Assembly (NCBI GenBank): GCA_035517655.1
Contig: DATIYJ010000025.1
Coordinates: forward strand, 1-37,225
From: Nitrospiria bacterium
Lineage (GTDB): Bacteria; Nitrospirota; Nitrospiria; JACQBZ01
Length of the DNA stretch: 37,225 nt
Reading direction: 5' to 3'
Positions 25,139-34,721 of this stretch are shown here, in pieces (positions within the stretch are counted from its first letter, which is position 1; every line of letters starts with the position of its first letter). The notes under the pieces were generated by a model. It was not told the origin of the DNA. It made no database searches and worked only from the letters and a program-made list of their open reading frames with translations. The translations under genes and the position numbers were made by a program.

Positions 25139-27676
25139 TCACGCCAGAGATGATAGTTCGAGATCCTTGCGTTCAAGAAACCGGATACCATAGATCGTTC
25201 CTTTCCCTTTGACTTCGGTGCGGCGGACGATTTCTCCCCGGATGCTGAAAACCACCCGATCCTCGTGATACAGCAGGACCGTCACATCTTTCGTGACGGA
25301 TTCGTCCGTCATCAGGCGCACCAAGATACCGGTGTTGCTGATGTCCTCCGTGGTCCCCTTGAAGACGCGATCTCCCGTCACCAGTTCGCACACGAGGCGC
25401 TTCCTGACCCGGAAGGAAAGCCGCCGAAGAACCTTTTCCTTGATAAAAGCTCGGACCGATGAGGTCAGCAGGTAGGCAAACGACACCATCGTGGCGGAGG
25501 TCGCCTGGTGGGCCCCGAACCAGCCGGTCGGTGAACTGTACATTTGACGGATCAGGCTCTGGTGCTGCGACTCGTTGACGTTGAGAAACCGGATCCCTAC
25601 GCCGGAACCGCCCGCCGGCGATGAATCGTTCCGGATCACCTCCCCCTTGATCTCCGTGACCTCGCCGAAGTCGCTGACCAAGCGCACCTGAACCACCGGG
25701 GGTAAAAGCATGGGACGATCCGAAATCATGGAAAAACCGGCTTCGCTTAAATCGGCCGTTTTTCCGACAAGGGTTCGGCCGCTGAACGTCAATTCACAAT
25801 CGATCCGTCGGGACAGGCGGGGCGCCGATCGTTTCTGGGGACGCTCGCGCGCCACGACGACCGCCGCCGCAAGGATGACCAGATTATAAACCGTCCAGAA
25901 GACGCTTAACAAGGTCGCATCGAAATTGCCGCGGCGATTCCATAACTGATATCCTCCCACTCCAAGTCCGACCAACAGAACGGCCGAGAGCAGGATATGG
26001 GGCATCACATACGACCAAGCCAACTGCGCTTTCTCAAACCGAACGCCCTTGGGGGTTACATGGAACTTGCTTTTTTTCGGCGTAAACACGGTTTCCAGAG
26101 AAGTCCAGGTGATGAAGAAACACATCACGGTTTCATAGACGTCCGACCAAAAGGGATTGCGAAAGCCCTTGCTGACGATATTAAAGGCCATGAATGATGT
26201 AATATAGTAAGGTAGGAAATAATTCAGAAGGATAGGAAAAGGGGCCATCAGCGGAGCGTAACTCAGAAGAAGGTAGGAAAGCGGCGCGATCAGATAAATC
26301 AGGCGCGACCAGCCGTGAAAGAAATAAAAGATCGAACCGAAGTAATTGATCCGCTGCATCAGGGTCAGCCCGGGCTTCCAGAGCGGGTTGTCCATCAGGA
26401 AGACCTGAACGCCCCCCCGAGTCCAGCGCTGCCTCTGTTTTAGATAACTCTCATAACTCTCGGGCGCCAGTCCCGCCGCAAGGATCTTGTTGAGATAGAC
26501 GGACCGGTAGCCTTTTGAGTGGAGGACCATGCTGGTGTGGAGATCTTCCGTCAAGGTCACGACCTGAAATCCTCCGATGGTCTGGAGCGCCGAACGACGG
26601 AATATCCCCCCGCTTCCGGCAAAAAAGCTCGAGTTGAAACCGTCCCGGCCCGGCTGGATGACATAGAAAAAAAGGTCCTGCTCGTTGACAATCGCCTGTT
26701 CCAGTCGAAGATTCCGTTGAAACGTATCCGGATTATAAAAGTAATGCGGAGTCTGCACGAATGCGACCTTGGGATCCGCGAAGAACCCGACCGTCTCTCG
26801 GAGAAAGGTCCGGACCGGGACATGATCGCAATCCAACACCATCACAAACTCGCCGGACGACCGGGTCAAGGCATGATTGAGGTTCCCGGCCTTCGCATGC
26901 TCGTGGTTCGGACGACTGATGTAGTCGCAGCCTAAGCGCTCCGCGAGGCGCCGAACTTCGTCCCGGTGCCCGTCGTCAAGGACATAAACCTTTTTACGGC
27001 CGGACGGGTAGTCGATGGCCATGCATCCGACAAGGGTTCGGTACAGGATATCCAACGATTCATTGTAAAACGTGACAAAGACATCCACCGCCGGCAGCGC
27101 CGTTTCGGCCGGCGGGCTCGCGGAACGGGAGGTAGGCTTGGCCACCTGACTATAAAAAAACATCACGGAGAGGAAACCGTAGATCTCGGCCAGATAGAGG
27201 GTCAGACTGATTCCGGTGCTGAGGGAATCTTCCGTATTGAACGTGTAGACTGCCCGCCAATAGAGATAACGCAATCCCAGGAAAATACTGAGCCCGGCGA
27301 CGGCCCATTTGGCTTGAAACAGGCGAACCCCCTTTCTTGTCATAAAAATCGCAAGCGCGATCAACAGAATGGAGAGAGCGTAGTCCTCCCAGGAGCCCAC
27401 AAAAGGGGTTGAATTGAGCTCCATCGGCTCGGTCGTCTGCTTCATGTCAGGGAACCGCTCGCCGCCCTCTCCCGTCAAAGCGCCGACAGGCGTTGAATCA
27501 CCGGGCAAGGCAGCAGATCGCAACTCTGCAGTCGGATTGAGAGACGACGCCGGGCCTGTTCCGTCCGAACCGACAGACGCTTTTGAAAGGTTGGATTTTC
27601 CGAAGAGTACAAAAACAAAGAGGAGTAAAAAGAGACCTATTTTTAAGAATGCCGCTCTGGTCTTCAACGCCCGCAT
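25139..27676 (-). CDS. bcsA: Cellulose synthase catalytic subunit with two PilZ domains
   Basis: This 845-residue GT2 synthase polymerises glucose from UDP-glucose and extrudes the chain through its own membrane channel. The catalytic residues are in place: DDG at 234-236, DCD at 282-284, TED at 376-378 and QRQRW at 414-418. The gating motif FHVTPKG lies at 538-544. The C-terminus carries two PilZ domains: RLSRR (620-624) with DLSEAG (642-647), and RVRKR (756-760) with DISNTG (778-783). Both keep the c-di-GMP-binding RxxxR and DxSxxG motifs. Canonical BcsA has one. The ATG lacks a clear ribosome site, and TGATATACT, a possible extended -10, lies just upstream. bcsG follows; bcsB and bcsC are missing here. 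A different beta-glucan product is possible. Confidence 0.9.
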   Translation of the reverse strand: MRALKTRAAFLKIGLFLLLFVFVLFGKSNLSKASVGSDGTGPASSLNPTAELRSAALPGDSTPVGALTGEGGERFPDMKQTTEPMELNSTPFVGSWEDYALSILLIALAIFMTRKGVRLFQAKWAVAGLSIFLGLRYLYWRAVYTFNTEDSLSTGISLTLYLAEIYGFLSVMFFYSQVAKPTSRSASPPAETALPAVDVFVTFYNESLDILYRTLVGCMAIDYPSGRKKVYVLDDGHRDEVRRLAERLGCDYISRPNHEHAKAGNLNHALTRSSGEFVMVLDCDHVPVRTFLRETVGFFADPKVAFVQTPHYFYNPDTFQRNLRLEQAIVNEQDLFFYVIQPGRDGFNSSFFAGSGGIFRRSALQTIGGFQVVTLTEDLHTSMVLHSKGYRSVYLNKILAAGLAPESYESYLKQRQRWTRGGVQVFLMDNPLWKPGLTLMQRINYFGSIFYFFHGWSRLIYLIAPLSYLLLSYAPLMAPFPILLNYFLPYYITSFMAFNIVSKGFRNPFWSDVYETVMCFFITWTSLETVFTPKKSKFHVTPKGVRFEKAQLAWSYVMPHILLSAVLLVGLGVGGYQLWNRRGNFDATLLSVFWTVYNLVILAAAVVVARERPQKRSAPRLSRRIDCELTFSGRTLVGKTADLSEAGFSMISDRPMLLPPVVQVRLVSDFGEVTEIKGEVIRNDSSPAGGSGVGIRFLNVNESQHQSLIRQMYSSPTGWFGAHQATSATMVSFAYLLTSSVRAFIKEKVLRRLSFRVRKRLVCELVTGDRVFKGTTEDISNTGILVRLMTDESVTKDVTVLLYHEDRVVFSIRGEIVRRTEVKGKGTIYGIRFLERKDLELSSLA

Positions 27677-27736
27677 TGTGTTTCAAGTATATCACAAGTA
27701 CGCGTTTTGACATCTTATTCAACAGAATACTGTCGA

Positions 27737-27765
27737 TTGACACCCCTTGTCCACTCTGTTAGGAT
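27737..27765 (+). promoter_or_regulatory. Promoter for tRNA-Leu
   Basis: TTGACA (27737-27742) and TAGGAT (27760-27765) are 17 bases apart. The transcript would begin about 45 bases before the tRNA. The remaining gap between bcsA and the tRNA holds no gene. Confidence 0.6.
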
Positions 27766-27815
27766 ACGGGATCTAATTGGGGGTGTTGGGCTTATACCCG
27801 GGTTCTTTTCTGCAT

Positions 27816-27901
27816 GCCGAAGTGGTGGAACGGTAGACACGCTACGTTCAGGGCGTAGTGGGGGTGACCCCGTGGGGGTTCAAATCCCCCCTTCGGCACC
27901 A
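27816..27901 (+). tRNA. tRNA-Leu (anticodon CAG)
   Basis: The acceptor arms GCCGAAG and CTTCGGC pair fully. The anticodon stem-loop CTACG-TTCAGGG-CGTAG gives anticodon CAG. A long variable arm (GGGGGTGACCCCGT region) marks a class II tRNA. CCA is encoded at 27899-27901. The T arm has GGTTCAAATCC. Confidence 0.97.
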
Positions 27902-27906
27902 TAAAG

Positions 27907-28959
27907 TCACCCTTTCGGCCGGATGGTCAATGCGGTCCAATGGGCGCCGCCATCCATCGTCTTAAAAAGACCGCCCTGAGTGCCCGCATACAGGATATTC
28001 GGATCCTTCGGGTGCATGACCAGCGAGCGTACGTTGCGATTGACAAGCCCGTTGTCAAGGCTCATCCAATGTTCTCCTCCATCGGTTGATTTATAAATCC
28101 CCTCCTCCGTCCCGGCCAACAGAGTGGCGCTGGAAGCGGGCTGGATGAGAACCGTGGCCGTAAATCGTTCCCCAATTCCTTCCTGAATCTTCACCCAGCT
28201 TGCCGCACCGTCCGTCGTCTTGAAGACGCCTCGAGTGGTCCCCGCATAGAGCGTCGTCGTTTTCACGGGATCCATCGCCAGCGAATTGATCCCCAACGAA
28301 AGCGCGGTTCCCGGTCCGGGCTTAATAAGGCCGTTGTTGGATTCGCGCCAAGTCATTCCTCCATTCATACTTTTGTAAACACCGCCGCTCGTCCCCGCGT
28401 ATAAAACGTTCGTGTTGGCCGGGTCCTGGGCGACCGAGACGATGTAAACGCTGTCCATCCCCTTGTTGGGCACGTCGTCCCACATCATGCCTCCGTTGAC
28501 GGTCTTAAAAAGCCCGACCGTCGTCGCGGCCAAGATGACGTCGGAATTCTGAGGGTAAAAAATAAAGGCATTGACCACCGTAACATGTTCTTTGAGCCCC
28601 GCGTTGATAATGGACCATCGATTTCCACCGTCAACGCTCCGATAAACGGCGTCCCCGAGGGTACCCGCGTAAATCATCGAGGGATTGGACGGATTGATGG
28701 CCAACGACAAAATACGGGCGTTGCCGAGGCCCGTTGTGACCGGAACCCAGGTGGCCCCGTCATCGCGGGTTTTATAAACGGAATCATTCGTGGCAATAAA
28801 TACGATGGCGGGGTTTTCGGGATTGATGACGATGGCCGTGACCATGTTGCTTTTCCCGGTACATCCCGGCAGCATTCCTCCCGTAAAAAATACGACCAGG
28901 AGGAAGCGGAACAGATCCTTTGCAGCCTCCAAAGGACCCCTTGGGTAAAGACATGTCAT
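27907..28959 (-). CDS. BNR/Ycf48-like seven-bladed propeller lipoprotein
   Basis: The product of about 350 residues has a hydrophobic leader ending LPGC, a plausible lipoprotein site, followed by seven repeats of about 43 residues. Each repeat has the form P..P..[IL]YAGT..G[VL][YF]K[ST].[DN]GG..W, the BNR/sortilin-type blade, with Asp-box-like SxDGGxxW turns. Seven blades make a closed propeller. Such proteins bind partners or polysaccharides, and some are assembly factors; the role here is unknown. I choose ATG 28959 rather than a GTG five codons earlier. A good promoter lies at 29007-29036. The stop lies only five bases from the convergent tRNA-Leu. Confidence 0.85.
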   Translation of the reverse strand: MTCLYPRGPLEAAKDLFRFLLVVFFTGGMLPGCTGKSNMVTAIVINPENPAIVFIATNDSVYKTRDDGATWVPVTTGLGNARILSLAINPSNPSMIYAGTLGDAVYRSVDGGNRWSIINAGLKEHVTVVNAFIFYPQNSDVILAATTVGLFKTVNGGMMWDDVPNKGMDSVYIVSVAQDPANTNVLYAGTSGGVYKSMNGGMTWRESNNGLIKPGPGTALSLGINSLAMDPVKTTTLYAGTTRGVFKTTDGAASWVKIQEGIGERFTATVLIQPASSATLLAGTEEGIYKSTDGGEHWMSLDNGLVNRNVRSLVMHPKDPNILYAGTQGGLFKTMDGGAHWTALTIRPKG

Positions 28960-29006
28960 TGAACAAAACCCCACAACTCATGACGCGCAGACCGCAAATG
29001 AGAGTC

Positions 29007-29036
29007 ACTATAGTGGATTTGCTAGAGGCGAGTCAA
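29007..29036 (-). promoter_or_regulatory. Promoter for the BNR propeller lipoprotein
   Basis: Minus-strand TTGACT (29031-29036) and TATAGT (29007-29012) are 18 bases apart, five of six matches each. The start point would be about 40 bases before the ATG. A TTGACT at 29058 on the plus strand may be part of a divergent promoter for the LysM gene, but its -10 is unclear. Confidence 0.6.
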
Positions 29037-29170
29037 GGAAGCCCGAAGGCTTTACCCTTGACTTTTCCGGACAATCTGGTAACCTAATCAATGCGGATTC
29101 ATCAAAACAGCGGGTCGGCACTTTAATCCACATGATCAATCCGGATCCATCCAAAGGAGCGGCTTACCAC

Positions 29171-30508
29171 ATGATGAATTTTGGTCGACGGTCGGTCTGT
29201 GCCTTGACCTTGATTGGGATGTTCGTCTGGGTAACGCCGTGGATGAACCCGGTTAGCTGGGGACAAGAAACCCCTTCTGCCGCTTCAAAAGAGTCCACTT
29301 CAGCCGATCAAGGGTCCATAGAAACGCCCGCGGCTACCGAAGAGGCGCCCGCAGCTACCGAAGAGGCGCCCGCAGCTACCGAAGAGACGCCTGCGGCTAC
29401 CGAAGAGACGCCCGCGGCTACCGAAGAAAACCCGGCAATCGTAAAAGAGGCCCTTCCCCCAAAATCCGGAACCGTGACCGTTCCTGAAACATCAACCGGT
29501 CCTAAAAAATATACCGTGAAGCAAGGAGACACGCTCTGGGGCATTTCGAATGCCTACTTACAAGACTCCTTCCTCTGGCCGAAGCTTTGGAATAACAACC
29601 AATACATTATGAACCCGGACCTGATCTATCCCGGGAACGTTTTAGATTTACCGGGTGGCGAAGCGGCACACGCGGCGCACCTTGAGGCCCGCGTTGAAAC
29701 TGCCCGGCCCGCGAACGTCCCCCCTCCGAAGGTAGTCGAAGAGGCGGCGCCTCCCCCGGAATCCGAAAAGCGGGTCGAGATCACGCCCCCGGAAGCACCC
29801 GTCCCCGCCGCTCGGCCTCTGGCGACGGACCTCCTTGCGGCCAGCGGGTATATCTTGACCGGCCAAACCGCCTCGGCCATTGTGGTCGGCGCCCGAGATA
29901 ACCGCGAGTTGATCGGGCAAGATGAGACGGCGTATCTGCTCCCCAAGGAAGGATCTCAGCCGCATGTCGGCGATCGGTTCACTGTATACCGCGTGGTTCG
30001 AAAGGTATATCATCCCAAAACGGGGAAATATCTGGGCGACCTTATCCGGATCCTCGGCCAAGCGGAAATTATCGGAGCAGACCCCAAAGAAAAAACCGTA
30101 ACATCCAAAGTGATCACGTCCTACGACTCGATTCAGACCGGTGATTCGCTGATGCCCGCACCGGTCCAGGAAGAATCCGCCGATCAAACCGGTTCCATCC
30201 CGAGCGGCCCACATGACGGCTTCATCGTCGATGTGAAGGAAAATCGGGTTTCGCAGGCCCAGGCCGATGTCGTCTACATCGATCAAGGGCGGAGCCAAGG
30301 GGTTCACGCCGGAGACCGCTTCGAGATCGTGCGCGATGGCGACAAGACGTCTTATTTCTCTCCCGGAAATGGCGTCCGGCTTCCTCGACGCACGGTCGGC
30401 GAACTCCAGGTCATTTCGGTTCAGGACGCAACCGCCACCGCGCAAGTTGTCCAGAGCACGGAGGTCATCTACAAAGGCGACCATTTTGAAACGCCTCCCT
30501 CTCCTTAA
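29171..30508 (+). CDS. LysM-domain envelope protein with Ala/Thr/Glu repeat linker
   Basis: The product of about 445 residues has an N-terminal signal or anchor segment (GRRSVCALTLIGMFVWVTP), then a low-complexity linker with five 7-residue repeats of the type PAATEE[AT]. One LysM domain follows (KKYTVKQGDTLWGISNAYLQDSFLWPKLWNNN...IYPGNVLDLPG), expected to bind peptidoglycan. A Pro-rich stretch leads to a C-terminal region of about 240 residues with conserved-looking SYDSIQTGDSLMP and YIDQGRSQGVHAGDRFEI segments, seen in LysM proteins of Gram-negative bacteria. I choose ATG 29171 because AAAGGAG lies upstream, whereas the earlier ATG 29132 has no ribosome site. Likely periplasmic; exact role unknown. 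Confidence 0.85.
   Translation: MMNFGRRSVCALTLIGMFVWVTPWMNPVSWGQETPSAASKESTSADQGSIETPAATEEAPAATEEAPAATEETPAATEETPAATEENPAIVKEALPPKSGTVTVPETSTGPKKYTVKQGDTLWGISNAYLQDSFLWPKLWNNNQYIMNPDLIYPGNVLDLPGGEAAHAAHLEARVETARPANVPPPKVVEEAAPPPESEKRVEITPPEAPVPAARPLATDLLAASGYILTGQTASAIVVGARDNRELIGQDETAYLLPKEGSQPHVGDRFTVYRVVRKVYHPKTGKYLGDLIRILGQAEIIGADPKEKTVTSKVITSYDSIQTGDSLMPAPVQEESADQTGSIPSGPHDGFIVDVKENRVSQAQADVVYIDQGRSQGVHAGDRFEIVRDGDKTSYFSPGNGVRLPRRTVGELQVISVQDATATAQVVQSTEVIYKGDHFETPPSP
29324..29428 (+). repeat. Five 21-bp tandem repeats inside the LysM gene
   Basis: Five head-to-tail 21-bp units of the form (A/G)CGCC(C/T)GC(A/G)GCTACCGAAGA encode the seven-residue repeat. Copies differ mainly at third positions. 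Unit number may vary between strains through slippage. The linker would space the LysM domain from the N-terminal anchor. Confidence 0.85.
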
Positions 30509-30540
30509 TTCCTCCCAAAACCGGCCCATAAACATTGCTG

Positions 30541-30570
30541 TTGACTAATTTAAAGCCCTTGTGGTAAATT
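30541..30570 (+). promoter_or_regulatory. Candidate promoter for ilvBHC-psd-pssA
   Basis: TTGACT (30541-30546) and TAAATT (30565-30570) are 18 bases apart. A second possible -10, TATAGT, lies at 30587-30592. The leader to ilvB (about 70-90 bases) shows no T-box motif and no Ile/Leu/Val-rich leader peptide; nothing else is seen in this gap. Confidence 0.5.
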
Positions 30571-30664
30571 AATTATCTCATTTTCTTATAGTTTACGATG
30601 GCATACAGAGCATCGAATTAACACAATCCGGTGAGCAAACGACCGTCACCGAGGAGAGATCGGC

Positions 30665-32449
30665 ATGAAACTGAACGGCGCTCAAATCTTTGTCGAGTCA
30701 TTAAAGAAAGAAGGGGTGAAGGTTATTTTTGGTTTGCCCGGCGGCGTGGTTCTAAAGATTTTTGATGTGTTGTATGATTACAAAGACCCCGCCGTCATTC
30801 TGACTCGACACGAACAGGGTGCCATGCACATGGCCGAAGGCTATGCAAAGGCCACCGGAAAACCGGGCGTGGTGCTTGTGACCTCCGGACCGGGGATGAC
30901 GAATACCGTCACCGGGCTCGCGGACGCCTACATGGACTCCGTTCCCCTCGTGGTGTTTACGGGACAGGTCTCGACCAGTCTCATCGGCAATGACGCCTTT
31001 CAAGAGGCCGACAACGTCGGGATCAGCCGTCCCTGCACCAAGTACAACTACCTGGTCAAGGACGTGAACGATCTCGCCCAGACGATTAAAGAGGCCTTCT
31101 ACATAGCAACCACGGGGCGCCCCGGTCCGGTTTTGGTGGATATTCCCAAAGACGTCTCGATGAATCAGACCGAATTCAACTACCCGGAAAAAGTATATAT
31201 CCGCGGCTACAATCCAACGTACGAGGGGCACAAATGGCAGATCAAGCAGGCGGCCGAGGCCATTTTAAAAGCGAAGCGGCCCGTCCTTTATGTCGGGGGC
31301 GGTACGGTCTTCTCTAACGCTTTTGAAGAACTGCGGGAGTTCGCCGACCTGACGCAGATCCCTGTCGACATGACGCTGATGGCGCTGGGCAGTTTCCCGG
31401 GAACGCATCCCCTGTCCCTGGGAATGCTCGGAATGCACGGCAGCTATACCTCCAACATGACCATCCATCATTCGGATCTGATTATCGCCGTCGGATCCCG
31501 CTTCGACGACCGGGTGACGGGCAAGGTGTCTGAATTTGCGCCGCACGCGAAGATTATCCATATCGATATCGATCCGACCTCGATCCAGAAAATCATGAAC
31601 GTGGACATTCCGATCGTCGGCGACGTGAAATGCGTGCTGAAGGAACTCAACCAGCATCTCCGGACCTCCGTGGACGGCCGGCGCAGGGAAGAACTCAAAC
31701 CCTGGTGGAACCAGATCGAAGAGTGGAAAAAGAAGCACCCCTTGACCTATCAACAAAGTCCGGACCAGAAGATCAAACCTCCCTACCTGATCGACCGGCT
31801 GTATGAGTTGACCAAGGGTCAAAACCCCGTCGTGGCCACGGACGTCGGCCAACATCAGATGTGGGCGGCCCAGTTTTTCAAACTGGACCAACCCCGGACC
31901 TGGCTCACCTCGGGCGGTTTGGGCACGATGGGTTTCGGATTTCCGGCCGCCCTCGGAGCGCAACAGGCTTTTCCCGGCCGGCTGGTCCTCAGCATCGTCG
32001 GCGACGGAAGTTTTCAGATGAACCTCCAGGAGCTGGCCACGGCCATGGACTACCGTCTGCCCGTCAAAGTGGTGATCGTCAACAACGGTTATCACGGCAT
32101 GGTTCGTCAATGGCAAGACCTGTTTTACAACAGCCGTTACTCCGCCAGCGACCTGGGTCATCATCCGGATTACGTGAAACTGGCGGATGCGTATGGCGCC
32201 GTCGGCCTTCGTGCGACGAAACCGCAGGAAGTGGACGGGGTCATCAAGGAGGCCTTGAAGATCGACCGGCCGGTTCTCATCGATTTTCAGGTGGACCCTT
32301 ACGAAAATTGTTATCCCATGATTCCCGCCGGAGGGGCGAACAACGAAATGATCCTGGAAGATCCGCCGGAGCTTCAGAAAAAGGGGAAAGACCGGGGTGA
32401 GATGAAAGAGGCCGGCAACGGAGAAAAAGAAGGGGTCCTGACGGCTTAA
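30665..32449 (+). CDS. ilvB: Acetolactate synthase large subunit
   Basis: IlvB makes 2-acetolactate or 2-aceto-2-hydroxybutyrate, the first common step in valine, leucine and isoleucine synthesis, using thiamine diphosphate, Mg and FAD. The 594-residue protein starts LNGAQIFVESLKKEGVKVIFGLPGG. It carries the catalytic Glu50 in RHEQGAMHMAEGYA, and the ThDP/Mg motif GDGSFQMNLQELAT...VNN lies near residue 445. About 20 charged residues extend the C-terminus (KKGKDRGEMKEAGNGEKEG), probably disordered. GAGGAG precedes the ATG. It heads the operon with ilvH and ilvC. Confidence 0.97.
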   Translation: MKLNGAQIFVESLKKEGVKVIFGLPGGVVLKIFDVLYDYKDPAVILTRHEQGAMHMAEGYAKATGKPGVVLVTSGPGMTNTVTGLADAYMDSVPLVVFTGQVSTSLIGNDAFQEADNVGISRPCTKYNYLVKDVNDLAQTIKEAFYIATTGRPGPVLVDIPKDVSMNQTEFNYPEKVYIRGYNPTYEGHKWQIKQAAEAILKAKRPVLYVGGGTVFSNAFEELREFADLTQIPVDMTLMALGSFPGTHPLSLGMLGMHGSYTSNMTIHHSDLIIAVGSRFDDRVTGKVSEFAPHAKIIHIDIDPTSIQKIMNVDIPIVGDVKCVLKELNQHLRTSVDGRRREELKPWWNQIEEWKKKHPLTYQQSPDQKIKPPYLIDRLYELTKGQNPVVATDVGQHQMWAAQFFKLDQPRTWLTSGGLGTMGFGFPAALGAQQAFPGRLVLSIVGDGSFQMNLQELATAMDYRLPVKVVIVNNGYHGMVRQWQDLFYNSRYSASDLGHHPDYVKLADAYGAVGLRATKPQEVDGVIKEALKIDRPVLIDFQVDPYENCYPMIPAGGANNEMILEDPPELQKKGKDRGEMKEAGNGEKEGVLTA

Positions 32450-32474
32450 GCCGTCGTCCGAAAGCAGCCCGCGC

Positions 32475-33002
32475 ATGGAGCATATCATCTCAGTCATGGT
32501 CGAAAACAAGTTCGGGGTTCTTTCCCGGGTGGCCGGTTTATTCAGCGGACGGGGCTTTAATATCGACAGCCTGTCCGTGGGGCCCACGATCGATCCGACC
32601 GTCTCCATGATGACCCTGGTCACTCACGGAGACGACCGCATCGTAGAGCAAATCATCAAACAACTGAACAAACTCATTGACGTGATCAAGGTGGTCGACT
32701 TGACGGAAGGGGCCTTCGTGGCCCGCGAAACCGTCCTGATCAAGATCAACGCCAAAGGGGAAGACCGCGCCGAGGCCTTGCGGATTACGGATATCTTCCG
32801 GGCGCGCGTCATTGATTCCACGCCGACCACCTACACCGTCGAAGTCACGGGCGACACCAATAAAATCGAAGCGATCATCAATCTGTTGAAGCCTCTGGGC
32901 ATCAAGGATCTGGTCCGAACCGGACGGATCGCGATCGCGCGCGAAGAAATCAAAACCGCCGTCCAGGATAAAAACCAGGACAAAAAGCGGTTTGGCACTT
33001 GA
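32475..33002 (+). CDS. ilvH: Acetolactate synthase small (regulatory) subunit
   Basis: The 175-residue regulatory subunit stimulates IlvB and confers valine feedback inhibition. An N-terminal ACT domain (HIISVMVENKFGVLSRVAGLFSGRGFNIDSLSVGPT) is followed by the C-terminal domain with LIKINAKGEDRAEALRITDIFRARVID. This is the usual length for IlvH/IlvN of this type. It lies 25 bases after ilvB; the ribosome site is weak, suggesting coupling. Confidence 0.96.
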   Translation: MEHIISVMVENKFGVLSRVAGLFSGRGFNIDSLSVGPTIDPTVSMMTLVTHGDDRIVEQIIKQLNKLIDVIKVVDLTEGAFVARETVLIKINAKGEDRAEALRITDIFRARVIDSTPTTYTVEVTGDTNKIEAIINLLKPLGIKDLVRTGRIAIAREEIKTAVQDKNQDKKRFGT

Positions 33003-33009
33003 GCCCTAA

Positions 33010-34053
<1,044 letters not shown>

Positions 34054-34076
34054 GGCGGAGGGTTTCTCACCGCACC

Positions 34077-34721
34077 GTGGCCCAAGACCCGTCACCGGTA
34101 GCTCGTGAACGCTTGCCCTTCCTGATCGGCGCGACCGTACTGACCGTGGCCGTGGCGTTTCTCAAGGTCGTCTGGCTGACCGTCCCGATCGCCGTCCTGG
34201 CCCTCCTGGTTTTCTGGTTCTTCAGAGACCCCAAGCGCGTCATTCCCGCCGGAGAAAGGTTGATTGTTTCCCCCGCGGATGGTAGAATTATCGAGATCGG
34301 GGAAGCCGAAGAGGAACGGTTTCTCAAGGACCGGGCGATCAAGGTCGGCATCTTCCTCAACCTGTTCGACGTTCACGTGAATCGAATCCCCTGCGAGGGC
34401 CGGATTCGATCCATCCAGTACCAGCACGGAACTTTCCTGGCGGCAAACAAGGACTTGGCCTCGACCCAGAACGAACAGAACGCCCTGCTGCTTGAAACCG
34501 CTTCGGGGGCGAAGCTGGTGTTCGTTCAGGTCGCGGGGCTGGTGGCGCGACGGATCGTTTGCTGGGTGAAAGAGGGCGACGCGGTGGAACGCGGCGTCCG
34601 CTTCGGGATGATCCGCTTCGGTTCCCGGACGGATCTGTTCCTGCCCCTCGGAACGGAGCTCAAGGTGCGCTTGGGGCAAAAAGTCAAAGGCGGTTCAAGC
34701 ATCATTGGAGTGTTGAAATGA
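34077..34721 (+). CDS. psd: Phosphatidylserine decarboxylase proenzyme
   Basis: Psd converts phosphatidylserine to phosphatidylethanolamine. The 214-residue protein is of the short (type II, archaeal-like) class. N-terminal membrane segments (LPFLIGATVLTVAVAFLKVVWL, VPIAVLALLVFWFF) lead into FFRDPKRVIP, VSPADGRI and FLNLFDVHVNRIP. The self-cleavage site GGSS lies nine residues from the C-terminus; cutting before the serine creates the pyruvoyl group. The start is GTG with a distant GGAGG. Its stop overlaps pssA by four bases (ATGA). Confidence 0.94.
   Translation: MAQDPSPVARERLPFLIGATVLTVAVAFLKVVWLTVPIAVLALLVFWFFRDPKRVIPAGERLIVSPADGRIIEIGEAEEERFLKDRAIKVGIFLNLFDVHVNRIPCEGRIRSIQYQHGTFLAANKDLASTQNEQNALLLETASGAKLVFVQVAGLVARRIVCWVKEGDAVERGVRFGMIRFGSRTDLFLPLGTELKVRLGQKVKGGSSIIGVLK

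Noticed and set aside
29324-29428. CRISPR-like repeat array
   Set aside because: Units are contiguous 21-bp repeats without spacers and are in frame within a coding sequence.
30598-30621. Leader peptide (MAYRASN) before ilvB acting as an attenuator
   Set aside because: It has no Ile, Leu or Val codons, no ribosome site and no terminator follows it.
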